Assembly (NCBI RefSeq): GCF_040364665.1
Contig: NZ_BAABWX010000005.1
Location: forward strand, 62,001-126,000
Direction: 5' to 3'
Origin: Cognatishimia sp. WU-CL00825
Lineage (GTDB): Bacteria > Pseudomonadota > Alphaproteobacteria > Rhodobacterales > Rhodobacteraceae
DNA length: 64,000 nucleotides
The notes under the pieces are model-generated. The model saw nothing but the letters and a program-made list of their open reading frames with translations, was not told the DNA's origin and did not search any database. Numbering within the stretch: the stretch's first letter is position 1; every line of letters starts with the position of its first letter. Shown piece after piece: positions 1 through 7,696 of the stretch. Made by a program: the position numbers and the translations under genes.

Positions 1-459
1 TCGACTTTTCCCTTTTTTACGGGTGTGTCGATTGCCGCCACTCTTGCGGCAGGCTGGTCGCTGGACAAATGGGGCACAGCGCGGTTGATGCCCATCATGT
101 GCCTGCCTATTGCTTTGGGCTTTGTATTCTTTGCAACAGCCGCGGGTTTACCCGGCATTCTGGTCGGGTTGTTTTTTATGGGTTTGACCGCTGGCAGCAG
201 CGCCACTGTTATTCCGGCATTTTGGGCAGAATATTATGGCACACGCCACATTGGCGCGATCAAAGCAGCAGCAGCCGCATTGTTGGTGTTGGGATCTGCC
301 GCCGGACCCGGGTTGACTGGGGCTTTGATCGATCAGGGCGTGTCGTTGGACCTGCAGTATTATGGTGTAGGCATTTATTTTCTGATCAGCTCAGCTTTGA
401 TCGGGCTGGCCGTGACCAAAGCAAATCTTAATCTGAAATCGAGTCCAGTAACGCCCTAG
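1..459 (+). CDS. MFS transporter, C-terminal part (cut by window start)
   Basis: The frame is open from base 1 to the TAG at 457-459, giving the last 152 residues of an integral membrane protein. About four hydrophobic helices can be seen, separated by short loops. A loop with G-W-S-L-D-K-W-G resembles the glycine/acidic/basic loop that joins helices in the major facilitator superfamily, and small-residue-rich helices (GSAAGPGLTGALI) are typical of the second MFS half. The N-terminal half lies outside the window, so substrate and direction cannot be told. The stop codon overlaps the convergent smr stop codon. The family call is an inference from helix pattern and the loop motif; another secondary transporter is possible. 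Confidence 0.7.
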   Translation, partial: STFPFFTGVSIAATLAAGWSLDKWGTARLMPIMCLPIALGFVFFATAAGLPGILVGLFFMGLTAGSSATVIPAFWAEYYGTRHIGAIKAAAAALLVLGSAAGPGLTGALIDQGVSLDLQYYGVGIYFLISSALIGLAVTKANLNLKSSPVTP

Positions 460-1052
460 CGGCCCCGCCGCAGGTAGATGTAATAGGCACCGCTGCCCCC
501 ATGTTTCAGATGTGCCTCGGTGACCTGCATCACAACCTGCCCAAGGGGGGCCATGGTTAACCATTGTGGCACCTGGTGTTTTAACACGCCTCGGCGTACT
601 GGAATGGGGCCAAAATCATCTCGGGATTTGCCCTTGCCGGTGATCACCAGCACCAATCGCTGCCCATCCGCATAGGCTCGCATGATAAAACCAACCAAAG
701 CAGGATGCGCCTGATCAAGGGTCATGCCATGCAGGTCGATTTTGCTCTCTGGCACCAATTTGCCGCGCTTCATTTTGCCAAAAGCCTTTTTGTCCATCTG
801 AACGGGCTGCGCGGCCACACGTTCCGAGATTGACGGCATCAGCTGGTGGGAATGTGACGGTTTTTTGGACTTTGCGCCGATTTCAAACGGATCAATGCGC
901 GCTGGTTTGGCCTGCATTGCATCGGGCAAAGGCATGGGTTTGCGCTTTGCTTCAGGCTCTGGACGCAGAGGAGCGGTCTGCAAACGTTCGGTGGTGTCTG
1001 AGACGCGCCGCCAAAGTTCTTTGTCTTCTGTGGTTAGACCGCGCTTTTTCAC
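456..1052 (-). CDS. Smr domain protein (Smr/MutS2 C-terminal family)
   Basis: This 198-residue protein has a charged, proline-rich, probably disordered first half and a C-terminal Smr domain. The diagnostic I-D-L-H-G motif lies at residues 105-109, followed by V-I-T-G-K-G and the closing H-G-G-S-G-A-Y-Y-I-Y-L-R-R. Free-standing Smr proteins of proteobacteria are nucleic-acid-binding, often nicking, proteins of poorly defined role; nothing here assigns a substrate. The ATG overlaps the mltA stop by four bases (ATGA, 1049-1052), so it is translationally coupled as the last gene of the tim44-mltA-smr minus-strand operon. It is not MutS2, since no ATPase part is present. Confidence 0.88.
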   Translation of the reverse strand: MKKRGLTTEDKELWRRVSDTTERLQTAPLRPEPEAKRKPMPLPDAMQAKPARIDPFEIGAKSKKPSHSHQLMPSISERVAAQPVQMDKKAFGKMKRGKLVPESKIDLHGMTLDQAHPALVGFIMRAYADGQRLVLVITGKGKSRDDFGPIPVRRGVLKHQVPQWLTMAPLGQVVMQVTEAHLKHGGSGAYYIYLRRGR

Positions 1053-2086
1053 ATGCCTGCCTCTGGCAAAAGCGCATAGGCACGCTGGATCGGCAGCAAA
1101 ACAACCATACGGCCCGGGTCACGCAAACGGCCAGCGGCCCGGCCGGCCTCGTCGCCCGTGCCGAAAAACACGTCAGCGCGCTGCGCGCCTTTGATGGCAG
1201 AGCCGGTGTCTTGCGCCACCATCAAGCGATTCAGCGGGTTTTTGCCAGCCTTTTCCAGCCAAACCGGGGCGCCAAGCTGGGTAAAAGCTGGATCAACAGC
1301 CACCGACCGCAATGTGGTGATCGAGCGGTTCATCGCCCCCAATGGGCCTTTATCGGCAGGCACGCGGGTGACGCGGCGAAAGAAAACATAAGACGGATTG
1401 TGGCGCAGCAGCTCGGCGCCATCGACGGGATTTCGACGCACCCAATTTTGAATGACCTGAGCAGACACCTGATGCGCCTTATAAACGCCGCGTCGCACAA
1501 GTTCGGTGCCAACAGAGCGATACGGATGACCATTTGCACCGCCATAGCCCACGCGAATGGCGCTGCCATCCGGCAGTTTTATCCGGCCAGACCCCTGAAT
1601 TTGCAGGAAAAACAGCTCTACCGAGTCGTCCACCCAAGCGATTTCTAGACCGCGACCCACCATGGCACCAGTGGTTTCGATATCGCGTCGGCTTAGCCAT
1701 CTGCTGCCCCGGCGCACCTCGCGCGGTTTCGCATAGACCGGAAAGCGATAGCGTGCGGTGGGCACGCGCGAGCCATGCAGTTCTGGCTCAAAATAGCCGG
1801 TGAACAAGGCGTCTTTGCCGTCTTCGATCAATACGGGCCGAAACAGCAGCTCAAAGAACTTTTTGGCATTGCCAAAGCTGGGGGCCGCCGCGCATATGGC
1901 GCGCCAATCGGGCGCATCAAGATCAAGACAAGTGTTTTGAAACACCCGCATCGCCGCGTTGTGATTGTCGCGCTCCCAGCCCTTAAGGTCCGAGAACGAC
2001 AGGATTTTATATGTGGTTTCAGAGGCTGCTGAGGTTCCCATAAGCGTCAGGCCCGCGAGGAGTGCAGCGCGCAGCGCTGCAATCAT
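1049..2086 (-). CDS. mltA: Membrane-bound lytic murein transglycosylase A (MltA)
   Basis: The 345-residue protein cleaves the MurNAc-GlcNAc bond of peptidoglycan with 1,6-anhydro formation. The MltA barrel is marked by T-G-Y-F-E-P-E-L near residue 97, then F-F-L-Q-I-Q-G-S-G and V-G-Y-G-G-A-N-G-H-P-Y. The C-terminal 3D domain has A-Q-D-T-G-S-A-I-K-G...R-A-D-V-F-F-G, carrying the family's catalytic aspartate. I chose the ATG at 2086, eight codons inside the longest frame, because it overlaps the upstream TGA as ATGA and begins a normal signal peptide (MIAALRAALLAGLTLMGTSA). No lipobox cysteine follows, so it looks periplasmic rather than a lipoprotein as in E. coli. Co-transcribed with smr and the Tim44-like gene. 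Confidence 0.93.
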   Translation of the reverse strand: MIAALRAALLAGLTLMGTSAASETTYKILSFSDLKGWERDNHNAAMRVFQNTCLDLDAPDWRAICAAAPSFGNAKKFFELLFRPVLIEDGKDALFTGYFEPELHGSRVPTARYRFPVYAKPREVRRGSRWLSRRDIETTGAMVGRGLEIAWVDDSVELFFLQIQGSGRIKLPDGSAIRVGYGGANGHPYRSVGTELVRRGVYKAHQVSAQVIQNWVRRNPVDGAELLRHNPSYVFFRRVTRVPADKGPLGAMNRSITTLRSVAVDPAFTQLGAPVWLEKAGKNPLNRLMVAQDTGSAIKGAQRADVFFGTGDEAGRAAGRLRDPGRMVVLLPIQRAYALLPEAGM

Positions 2087-2736
2087 TCGCCCGTGGCAAC
2101 AAGCTGCCAATTGGGATCGTCAGCCCCCATGATGCGCGCAAATGTCCAGGTGTCTTTTTGACGTTTGACCTGAGATTCGCTGCCCTCGACAATCTCGCCG
2201 TTGGCATCGCGCACCACATAGGTGAGTTCGCCGATAAATTTCACGGTGACCTCTGCTTCGCCTGTGGCATCGTCAAAGCTGGCATCATGCAGGTGGGTTT
2301 CACGCACGCCGCTGAATTCTGCCTCGATGGTCAGCCCCTGCGCTTCGCGGGCTTTGATCACCTGAGAAAACGCCTCGTGCACGTCTTGGGACAAAAAGGA
2401 TTCAATTTGCGAAAGATCGCCGGTTTCAAACCCCATCAAGATCATTTCATAGGCGCCTTTGGCCCCACCAAGAAAGTCGGTCACCCCAAAAGAAGGCTCG
2501 GCGGCCTTCATTTTGCTGAGTGCTATCGCAGCGTCGCTGTTTTCGGGCACGTGATCGGTGATATCGCGGTCCGGACCGCCGTCGATCACCTCGAATCCGG
2601 GATTTTTGCGTTTGGGGGCCGCTGCTTCGCGGGGCGGTTCAAAGCCATCGCGTGTGCCAAGCACGTTCTTCAAGCGAAGAATGAGAAAAACGGCAATACC
2701 GGCTAAAACCAAAATCGAAATTAAGTTCGGATTCAT
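2083..2736 (-). CDS. Tim44/TimA-family membrane-anchored protein
   Basis: The product of 217 residues has one N-terminal transmembrane helix (LISILVLAGIAVFLILRL), a short linker with V-L-G-T-R-D-G-F-E, a basic/acidic spacer, and a C-terminal Tim44-like (NTF2-fold) domain from about residue 75. The mitochondrial relative tethers Hsp70 to the translocon; bacterial homologues are inner-membrane proteins facing the cytoplasm with no settled role. I placed the start at the ATG at 2736 rather than 24 codons upstream because the protein then begins directly with the anchor helix. It sits divergent from fxsA with about 100 bases between the starts, and its TGA overlaps the mltA ATG. Confidence 0.88.
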   Translation of the reverse strand: MNPNLISILVLAGIAVFLILRLKNVLGTRDGFEPPREAAAPKRKNPGFEVIDGGPDRDITDHVPENSDAAIALSKMKAAEPSFGVTDFLGGAKGAYEMILMGFETGDLSQIESFLSQDVHEAFSQVIKAREAQGLTIEAEFSGVRETHLHDASFDDATGEAEVTVKFIGELTYVVRDANGEIVEGSESQVKRQKDTWTFARIMGADDPNWQLVATGE

Positions 2737-2836
2737 CAGAACCTCATGTAGGGCATGGAAACATTCATATACCGCACTTATGTAAGTCACAGGCGCGATC
2801 AAGTCCACACGCGCTGATGTGAAGGAGAAAACGAAT

Positions 2837-3340
2837 ATGTGGTTGTTTCTGGCCTTTTTGGCTGTGCCCTTGATTGAGATTGCCTTGTTTATTCAAGTTG
2901 GCGGTGCAATCGGGCTGATGCCGACGCTTGCGATCGTTATTTTGACCGCTATTGCCGGGACTTGGCTGGTGCGAAATCAGGGTGCGATGGCTATGGGCAA
3001 CCTGCGTCGCTCGTTTTCAGAGCTGAATGACCCGACAGAGCCTTTGGCGCATGGGGCGATGATCTTGATTGCCGGCGCTTTGTTGCTGACGCCGGGGTTT
3101 TTCACCGATGCTGTGGGCTTTTCGCTGTTGATGCCACCGGTGCGCGTGGCTGTGATGAGCTATGCGCGCAAACGCATTAAGGTGCAGAAATTTTCGATGG
3201 GGCACATGGGCGGGCAGGCTGGCCAGCACAGTTACGACCCACGGCGCGAGACCGCCGATGATGTGATTGACGGCGATTTTGCCGAAGTGGACCCAGATAA
3301 AAAGCCCACCCATGGCCCCTCTGGATGGACTAAGCATTGA
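2837..3340 (+). CDS. fxsA: FxsA family membrane protein
   Basis: FxsA is a cytoplasmic-membrane protein known in E. coli for relieving exclusion of phage T7 when overproduced. The 167-residue product shows the family pattern: M-W-L-F-L-A-F-L-A-V-P-L-I-E-I-A-L-F at the N-terminus, a second helix (ptlaivILTAIAGTWLV), a third pair ending in L-L-L-T-P-G-F-F-T-D, and a hydrophilic tail of about 55 residues. The ATG at 2837 was chosen over the GTG at 2819 because AAGGAG (2822-2827) is well spaced before it. It stands alone between the divergent tim44-like gene and secB. Confidence 0.9.
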   Translation: MWLFLAFLAVPLIEIALFIQVGGAIGLMPTLAIVILTAIAGTWLVRNQGAMAMGNLRRSFSELNDPTEPLAHGAMILIAGALLLTPGFFTDAVGFSLLMPPVRVAVMSYARKRIKVQKFSMGHMGGQAGQHSYDPRRETADDVIDGDFAEVDPDKKPTHGPSGWTKH

Positions 3341-3398
3341 GGCGGCATGTTCAACCTGTTAAGGCTAACGGCAAAATTTGAATTCATTGGAGAATACC

Positions 3399-3911
3399 AT
3401 GGCTGAGAACGAAGCCGCAGCAGCCCCAGAGGCCGCGCAAGCCCCCCAGATTAAGATGAATGTACTGACGCAGTATATTCGCGACATGTCTTTTGAAAAC
3501 ATCCTGGCGCAAAAAGGCGTTCAGGGCGAAGTACAGCCAGACGTGCAGGTTCAGGTCAATCTGGATGCCAAAAAACGAGCGGCTGACAACCAGTTTGAAT
3601 CTGCGATCAAATTGAAAGTCACCAGCAAAGCCAAAGGCACAGAAGACACGCTGTTTTTGCTGGAAATCGACTATGTCGGTATTTTCTCGATCGAAGGTAT
3701 TCCTGACGAACAGCTGCACCCATTCCTGTTGATCGAATGCCCACGGATGATTTTCCCGTTCCTGCGCCGCGTTGTATCTGACGTGACCCGCGACGGTGGT
3801 TTCCCGCCGCTGAACCTGGAAACCATTGATTTTGTGGCATTGTACCGCAATGAGCTGGCCCGTCGTCAGGCCGCGCAGACCCAAAACGGTGCGCAAAAAC
3901 TCGACGCCTAA
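3399..3911 (+). CDS. secB: Protein-export chaperone SecB
   Basis: SecB is a tetrameric cytoplasmic chaperone that keeps preproteins unfolded and hands them to SecA. The 170-residue product has an alanine/glutamate-rich N-terminal extension of about 20 residues and then the conserved core, including Y-I-R-D-M-S-F-E-N, E-I-D-Y-V-G-I-F and L-L-I-E-C-P-R-M-I-F-P-F-L-R-R, ending in N-L-E-T-I-D-F-V-A-L-Y. The ATG at 3399 is preceded by TTGGAGA, so the upstream in-frame ATG at 3378 was not used. It is convergent with dnaQ, and its partner gene secA lies at the far end of this window. Confidence 0.97.
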   Translation: MAENEAAAAPEAAQAPQIKMNVLTQYIRDMSFENILAQKGVQGEVQPDVQVQVNLDAKKRAADNQFESAIKLKVTSKAKGTEDTLFLLEIDYVGIFSIEGIPDEQLHPFLLIECPRMIFPFLRRVVSDVTRDGGFPPLNLETIDFVALYRNELARRQAAQTQNGAQKLDA

Positions 3912-3920
3912 GATTTTAGC

Positions 3921-3946
3921 GGCACCCGCATTTCCATGTGGGTGCC
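3921..3946. terminator. Hairpin between convergent secB and dnaQ
   Basis: An inverted repeat with arms GGCACCCGCA and TGTGGGTGCC (one G-T wobble) and a six-base loop lies in the 51-base gap between the secB and dnaQ stops. It is a stable hairpin but has no T run on either side, so a terminator role is only plausible. Confidence 0.35.
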
Positions 3947-3962
3947 CGCAAGCCTTGCCGGC

Positions 3963-4697
3963 TTAAGACAGCTTTTTCCAAAGCGCCTCTTCCCCCATTT
4001 TATCAACAAACGCCGCATGGGCACTTTGTTCTTCGGCGGTCAAACGCGAGGGCAGGGGTTTGGTGCGGGCCTGTGCCCGCCAATCATCATCAGAGGAATT
4101 GCCATTTGAGTTGCCGGAGGACGAAGCCAGTGCAAAATCCGGCTGGCGTCCGCCAATCAGCTCTAAATACACCTCTGCCAGAATTTCAGAATCCAACAAA
4201 GCGCCGTGCAATGTCCGGTTGCTGTTGTCGATGTTAAAACGGCGGCACAGGGCATCAAGCGATGCGGGCGAACCGGGAAACCGCTTGCGGGCAATCGCCA
4301 GCGTATCCAAGGCCTGTTCCCACGGTAATTCGGCCAAGCCCATGCGTTTGAGTTCGAAATTCAGAAATTTCATATCAAACGCTGCGTTGTGAATCACCAG
4401 TTTGGCATCGCCGACAAAATCCACAAACGATTGACCAACTTTGGCAAAAACCGGTTTGTCGCGCAGAATGACCTGGCCCGGTTCTGGCTCTTTTGGCGGT
4501 TGCAGCAGGTCTGGGCCAATGCCGTGAATGTCAAAGGCCCCCTGCGGCATGGAACGTTCGGGGTTGATATAGACGTGATAAGTTTCACCGGTCGGCATGT
4601 GATTGAACAGTTCTACGCAGCCTATTTCAACAATGCGGTCGCCGCCCTCTTGGGCTTCAAAACCAGTGGTTTCCGTATCAAGTACAATCTCACGCAT
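3963..4697 (-). CDS. dnaQ: DNA polymerase III epsilon subunit (3'-5' proofreading exonuclease)
   Basis: The product is the proofreading subunit of the replicative polymerase core. The 244-residue protein has the DEDDh exonuclease motifs: D7-T-E9-T-T-G at the N-terminus, H-N-A-A-F-D108 (Exo II) and H164-G-A-L-L-D169 (Exo III). A C-terminal tail of roughly 60 residues beyond the nuclease fold would contact the alpha subunit. The long frame extends 46 codons upstream, but the ATG at 4697 gives the family N-terminus M-R-E-I-V-L-D-T-E-T. It overlaps coaE by eight bases and is the last gene of maf-aroE-coaE-dnaQ. Confidence 0.96.
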   Translation of the reverse strand: MREIVLDTETTGFEAQEGGDRIVEIGCVELFNHMPTGETYHVYINPERSMPQGAFDIHGIGPDLLQPPKEPEPGQVILRDKPVFAKVGQSFVDFVGDAKLVIHNAAFDMKFLNFELKRMGLAELPWEQALDTLAIARKRFPGSPASLDALCRRFNIDNSNRTLHGALLDSEILAEVYLELIGGRQPDFALASSSGNSNGNSSDDDWRAQARTKPLPSRLTAEEQSAHAAFVDKMGEEALWKKLS

Positions 4698-5283
4698 GAG
4701 CCAATTGCCCTCTGATTTGACTGACGATCTGCTGCACCTGTTGCTTGGCATGCGCCACAGTATCGGTGATGACAACGTAATCAGAGCGGGCACATTTGTC
4801 ATCATTTGACATCTGGTTTTCCCGGATGGTTTCAAATTGCTGCGCCGTCATTGTACCGCGTTCTAAAACCCGATTTTGTTGGATTTCAGCTGGAATAGAG
4901 ACGCATACAACCGCATCCATCGTCTTTTCTGAGCCAAGTTCAAACAGCAAAGGAATATCAAGCACCACAATATCGCTGGTGGTTGATTTGATAAAATCTG
5001 CGCGGTCTTTGGCGACCAGCGGATGCACAATGGCTTCGAGTTTTTTGAGCACGGCCGGATCTTGCTGGATCAATTGCTTTAAGGCGTCGCGCGAAACCGT
5101 GTTGTCTTGGACTGCGCTGGGAAATGCGGCCTGGATCTGGGCAACTGCGGCACCACCGCTTGCATACATCCGATGCACTGCTGCATCCGCATCCCAGAGC
5201 GCACAACCCAATTCGGCGAACATCTGCGCCGTTGTGGATTTGCCCATGCCAATAGAGCCAGTGAGACCAAGTTTGAAGGTCAT
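4690..5283 (-). CDS. coaE: Dephospho-CoA kinase
   Basis: CoaE phosphorylates the 3'-hydroxyl of dephospho-CoA in the last step of coenzyme A synthesis. The 197-residue product has its P-loop G-S-I-G-M-G-K-S-T at residues 9-17, the DxD-type W-D-A-D-A-A-V-H near residue 35 and the lid region with P-L-L-F-E. The ATG at 5283 was chosen because it overlaps the aroE stop as ATGA and places the P-loop close to the N-terminus; the longer frame adds 18 unlike residues. Cytoplasmic, third gene of the maf operon. Confidence 0.95.
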   Translation of the reverse strand: MTFKLGLTGSIGMGKSTTAQMFAELGCALWDADAAVHRMYASGGAAVAQIQAAFPSAVQDNTVSRDALKQLIQQDPAVLKKLEAIVHPLVAKDRADFIKSTTSDIVVLDIPLLFELGSEKTMDAVVCVSIPAEIQQNRVLERGTMTAQQFETIRENQMSNDDKCARSDYVVITDTVAHAKQQVQQIVSQIRGQLAHA

Positions 5284-6113
5284 GCCAGGATCGCTTGCCG
5301 CAACTCTTCGGTCACCTCGGGTCTGGGGCCAAACCAACGTTCAAATCCTGGGGTGGCTTGATACAGCAACATGCCCAGCCCATCAACAATGGTGCAACCT
5401 TTGGCTTCGGCTGCTGCCAGAAACGGGGTTTTCATTGGGTTATACACCAGATCGGTCACCAAGGCCGCCGGGTTCAAGCCATCAAGCGGCACGCGCAGTT
5501 CAGATTTGCCCGCCATGCCGAGCGACGTTGTATTGACCACGGTTGCGCCGTTTTCCATGACATTCCCGATTTGAACCCATTCGATCACGGTCAAACGGGC
5601 GCCAAAATCATCGCGCAATTGCTCTGCGCGCACACGCGTGCGGTTGGCAATCAAGATTTCCGGCACCCCAACATCCAAAAGCGAGGCCACAACAGCGCGC
5701 GCGGCACCACCTGCCCCAAGAACCACGGCAGGGCCAGATGTCGGATCCCAATCAGGTGCATTCTGGCGCAGGTTTTCAATAAAGCCGTAACCGTCTGTAT
5801 TGTCTGCCAGAATTTTACCGTCTTCGTGAAAAATCAACGTATTGGCCGCACCAATCAGCGTTGCACGATCGGTCACTTGGTCAGCAATTTCCAAAGCCCG
5901 TTCTTTATGGGGAACGGTCACATTTGCACCGACAAAACCCATCTTATGCATATTGCGCAGCACGGTTTCCAAGTTATCAGGCGACACTTCCATTGGGATA
6001 TAATGGCCCGGAATGCCATATTTGCGCAGCCAAAACCCATGTAATTGGGGGGACTTTGAATGCGCGATGGGCGCACCGATCACCGCGGCCAGAGGAATTT
6101 TAGGCAATGTCAT
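5280..6113 (-). CDS. aroE: Shikimate dehydrogenase
   Basis: AroE reduces 3-dehydroshikimate to shikimate with NADPH in aromatic amino acid synthesis. In the 277-residue product the substrate-binding S-K-S is at residues 19-21, the catalytic lysine is K70 in N-V-T-V-P-H-K, and its partner aspartate is D107 in N-T-D-G-Y-G. The Rossmann nucleotide loop G-A-G-G-A-A-R-A and an N-R-T motif suited to NADPH follow, and the end carries G-L-G-M-L-L-Y-Q-A. The start overlaps the maf stop as ATGA (6110-6113), so it is coupled to the operon. Confidence 0.96.
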   Translation of the reverse strand: MTLPKIPLAAVIGAPIAHSKSPQLHGFWLRKYGIPGHYIPMEVSPDNLETVLRNMHKMGFVGANVTVPHKERALEIADQVTDRATLIGAANTLIFHEDGKILADNTDGYGFIENLRQNAPDWDPTSGPAVVLGAGGAARAVVASLLDVGVPEILIANRTRVRAEQLRDDFGARLTVIEWVQIGNVMENGATVVNTTSLGMAGKSELRVPLDGLNPAALVTDLVYNPMKTPFLAAAEAKGCTIVDGLGMLLYQATPGFERWFGPRPEVTEELRQAILA

Positions 6114-6709
6114 CGTGGTAAATCCCCTCGGAGTGTTAGATAGGCTAAAATTTCTAAAAGTGGCATGCCTAGAACCGTAAAATAGTCACCATCCACGCGG
6201 GTGAACAGCCGTACGCCTTCTTCTTCCAGCATATAGCCGCCGACGCAGTGGCGGATTTTCTCCCAGTTGCGATCAAGATAGTCATCTAGGAAATCATCGG
6301 AGAAATCACGCATCAAAAGCCGAACAATGCCGACATGTCGCCACACCGGTTTGCCAGCTTCGTAGATCACCGCCGCAGACAAAAGCGTGTGGCGCTTGTG
6401 ACGCAATTGCAGCAACTGCTGACGGGCATGTTCTTTGTCTTTGGGCTTGCTGAATACCGTGCCGTCGCAGTCTAGAACCTGATCACAGCCAATCACCAAA
6501 GCGTCAGGACGCTTGGCGCTTACGCGTTTGGCTTTGGCCTCTGCCAAGCAATCAGCGATGTCACGAGGGCGCGCGCCTTCGGCTTGCAGGCTTTGGCGGA
6601 TCATTTCTTCGTCTACTGGGGCGGTCATCACCTGAAAGGGCACCCCTGCATTTTTCAGCAGCTGGGCGCGGATTTCAGAACCAGACGCAAGAAGTATAGG
6701 AGCGGTCAT
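6110..6709 (-). CDS. Maf family nucleoside triphosphate pyrophosphatase
   Basis: Maf proteins hydrolyse non-canonical or canonical nucleoside triphosphates to the monophosphate. The 199-residue product begins M-T-A-P-I-L-L-A-S-G-S-E-I-R, where most family members have S-x-S-P-R-R, and carries the catalytic aspartate in G-C-D-Q-V-L-D, then S-K-P-K-D and the C-terminal G-D-Y-F-T-V-L-G-M-P. It is first in maf-aroE-coaE-dnaQ. The ATG at 6709 was preferred to one 24 codons upstream. A perfect DnaA-box sequence (6709-6717) overlaps the first base of this start codon. Which Maf subfamily it belongs to is not settled by what I can see. Confidence 0.92.
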   Translation of the reverse strand: MTAPILLASGSEIRAQLLKNAGVPFQVMTAPVDEEMIRQSLQAEGARPRDIADCLAEAKAKRVSAKRPDALVIGCDQVLDCDGTVFSKPKDKEHARQQLLQLRHKRHTLLSAAVIYEAGKPVWRHVGIVRLLMRDFSDDFLDDYLDRNWEKIRHCVGGYMLEEEGVRLFTRVDGDYFTVLGMPLLEILAYLTLRGDLPR

Positions 6710-6717
6710 GTGGATAA
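6709..6717 (-). promoter_or_regulatory. DnaA box overlapping the maf start
   Basis: TGTGGATAA, the exact complement of the consensus DnaA box TTATCCACA, covers the first base of the maf ATG and the bases just upstream. DnaA bound here could influence maf operon expression; this is inference. Confidence 0.55.
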
Positions 6718-7126
6718 CTCGGAGGATAAGAAACAGTGAAGCTTGCGGATAGGTTGTCGATGATATCGCCCGGACGTGCAAGCTGTAGATAACCCAGCTT
6801 TTGTGCCAGCGTTCACGGCGGTTTTCCCCTTGGGATGAGGATATCTGTCGTTCTGTGGTGGAATCGGTTTACCAGAATTCTATCCGCCGAGTTATCCACA
6901 AGCCTTATTTCTGACACATTCAAATAAACCTTTGAAAATAAAGCTAACTTAGATAACAAAAAACTTGTGCACTGATTTTCCAGATTATTTCCCCACCGGT
7001 GACTCTGATGTGGAAAAACCCAGCAAAACTCGATAATCCACAGAAATGATCCTCCCTACCTAATCAACTTCCTTTCTTATAAATATTTATTTATTTGAGA
7101 GAGAGCAAAGCGCTAGGAATCTTACC
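6710..7126. other. Probable chromosomal replication origin (oriC)
   Basis: This 417-base gap between divergent maf and hemJ is the only long gene-free stretch in the window. It holds two perfect DnaA boxes (TTATCCACA at 6892-6900; its complement at 6709-6717, at the maf edge) and three with one mismatch (6784-6792, 7009-7017, 7034-7042). A very AT-rich tract at about 7073-7100 could be the unwinding element. Three GANTC sites (6861, 7001, 7117) could be methylated by CcrM, but this number is close to chance. In Caulobacter and relatives the origin lies beside hem genes and the maf-aroE-coaE-dnaQ cluster, and parAB with parS lies a few kb away, as here. No conserved small gene is visible in the gap. 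Confidence 0.7.
6892..6900 (+). promoter_or_regulatory. DnaA box
   Basis: TTATCCACA matches the consensus DnaA box exactly and lies centrally in the gap between maf and hemJ. Confidence 0.65.
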
Positions 7127-7576
7127 ATGTCTGACATTCTTGCAAATCTTTATCCCTGGACCAAAGCCTTTCACATCATGTCAGTGATCAGCTGGATGGC
7201 CGGACTATTCTATTTGCCCAGATTGTTTGTGTATCACGCTGAACAGGCCACCAAGGGCGATCAATTGGATCAAACGCTACAGATCATGGAATTCAAACTG
7301 TTGCGGTTGATCATGGGCCCTGCAAGCGTCGCCACATGGCTGTTTGGCTTGTTGTTGGTGTTCACCCCGGGGATCGTAGATTGGAGCGCTGTGTGGCCTT
7401 ATACAAAGGCGCTGGGCGTGATCGCTATGACAGTGTTTCATCATTGGCTGATGATCCAGCGCAAGATCTTTGAACGCGGCGAAAATAAGCTTGCTGGACG
7501 GCGTTTTCGGATGATGAATGAAGTGCCCACAGCGCTGATGGTTTTGATTGTGATTTCGGTTGTAGTGAAATTCTGA
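7127..7576 (+). CDS. hemJ: Protoporphyrinogen IX oxidase HemJ
   Basis: HemJ is a membrane heme-b protein that oxidises protoporphyrinogen IX to protoporphyrin IX, replacing HemG/HemY in most alphaproteobacteria. The 149-residue product has four hydrophobic segments and the family's conserved histidines: H16 in K-A-F-H-I-M-S-V-I-S-W and H37 in L-P-R-L-F-V-Y-H. A further conserved block is R-R-F-R-M-M-N-E-V-P near the C-terminus. It is the first gene right of the origin candidate and precedes rho by 120 bases. The ferrochelatase gene hemH and hemW lie elsewhere in this window. Confidence 0.93.
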   Translation: MSDILANLYPWTKAFHIMSVISWMAGLFYLPRLFVYHAEQATKGDQLDQTLQIMEFKLLRLIMGPASVATWLFGLLLVFTPGIVDWSAVWPYTKALGVIAMTVFHHWLMIQRKIFERGENKLAGRRFRMMNEVPTALMVLIVISVVVKF

Positions 7577-7696
7577 GATCAAATTGACTTTGCTTGGGAA
7601 TCCACCTATTTAGCGTTCAACAGGTCCGTCCGGACTATGTGCTTTCCGACTTAAATTACTGATGAACGGCCCGAATTGGGCTGAATAGGTGTCTGT

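Noticed and set aside
830..1648. 272-codon plus-strand open frame over smr/mltA
   Set aside because: Lies antisense to two well-recognised genes, has no ribosome binding site and reads as low-order Arg/Ala/His-rich protein typical of antisense frames.
2062..2706. 214-codon plus-strand frame over the Tim44-like gene
   Set aside because: Antisense to a gene with a clear domain; His/Phe/Gly-rich composition of a shadow frame.
7577..7696. Attenuator in the rho leader
   Set aside because: Rho leaders can be regulatory, but I found no hairpin followed by a T run here.
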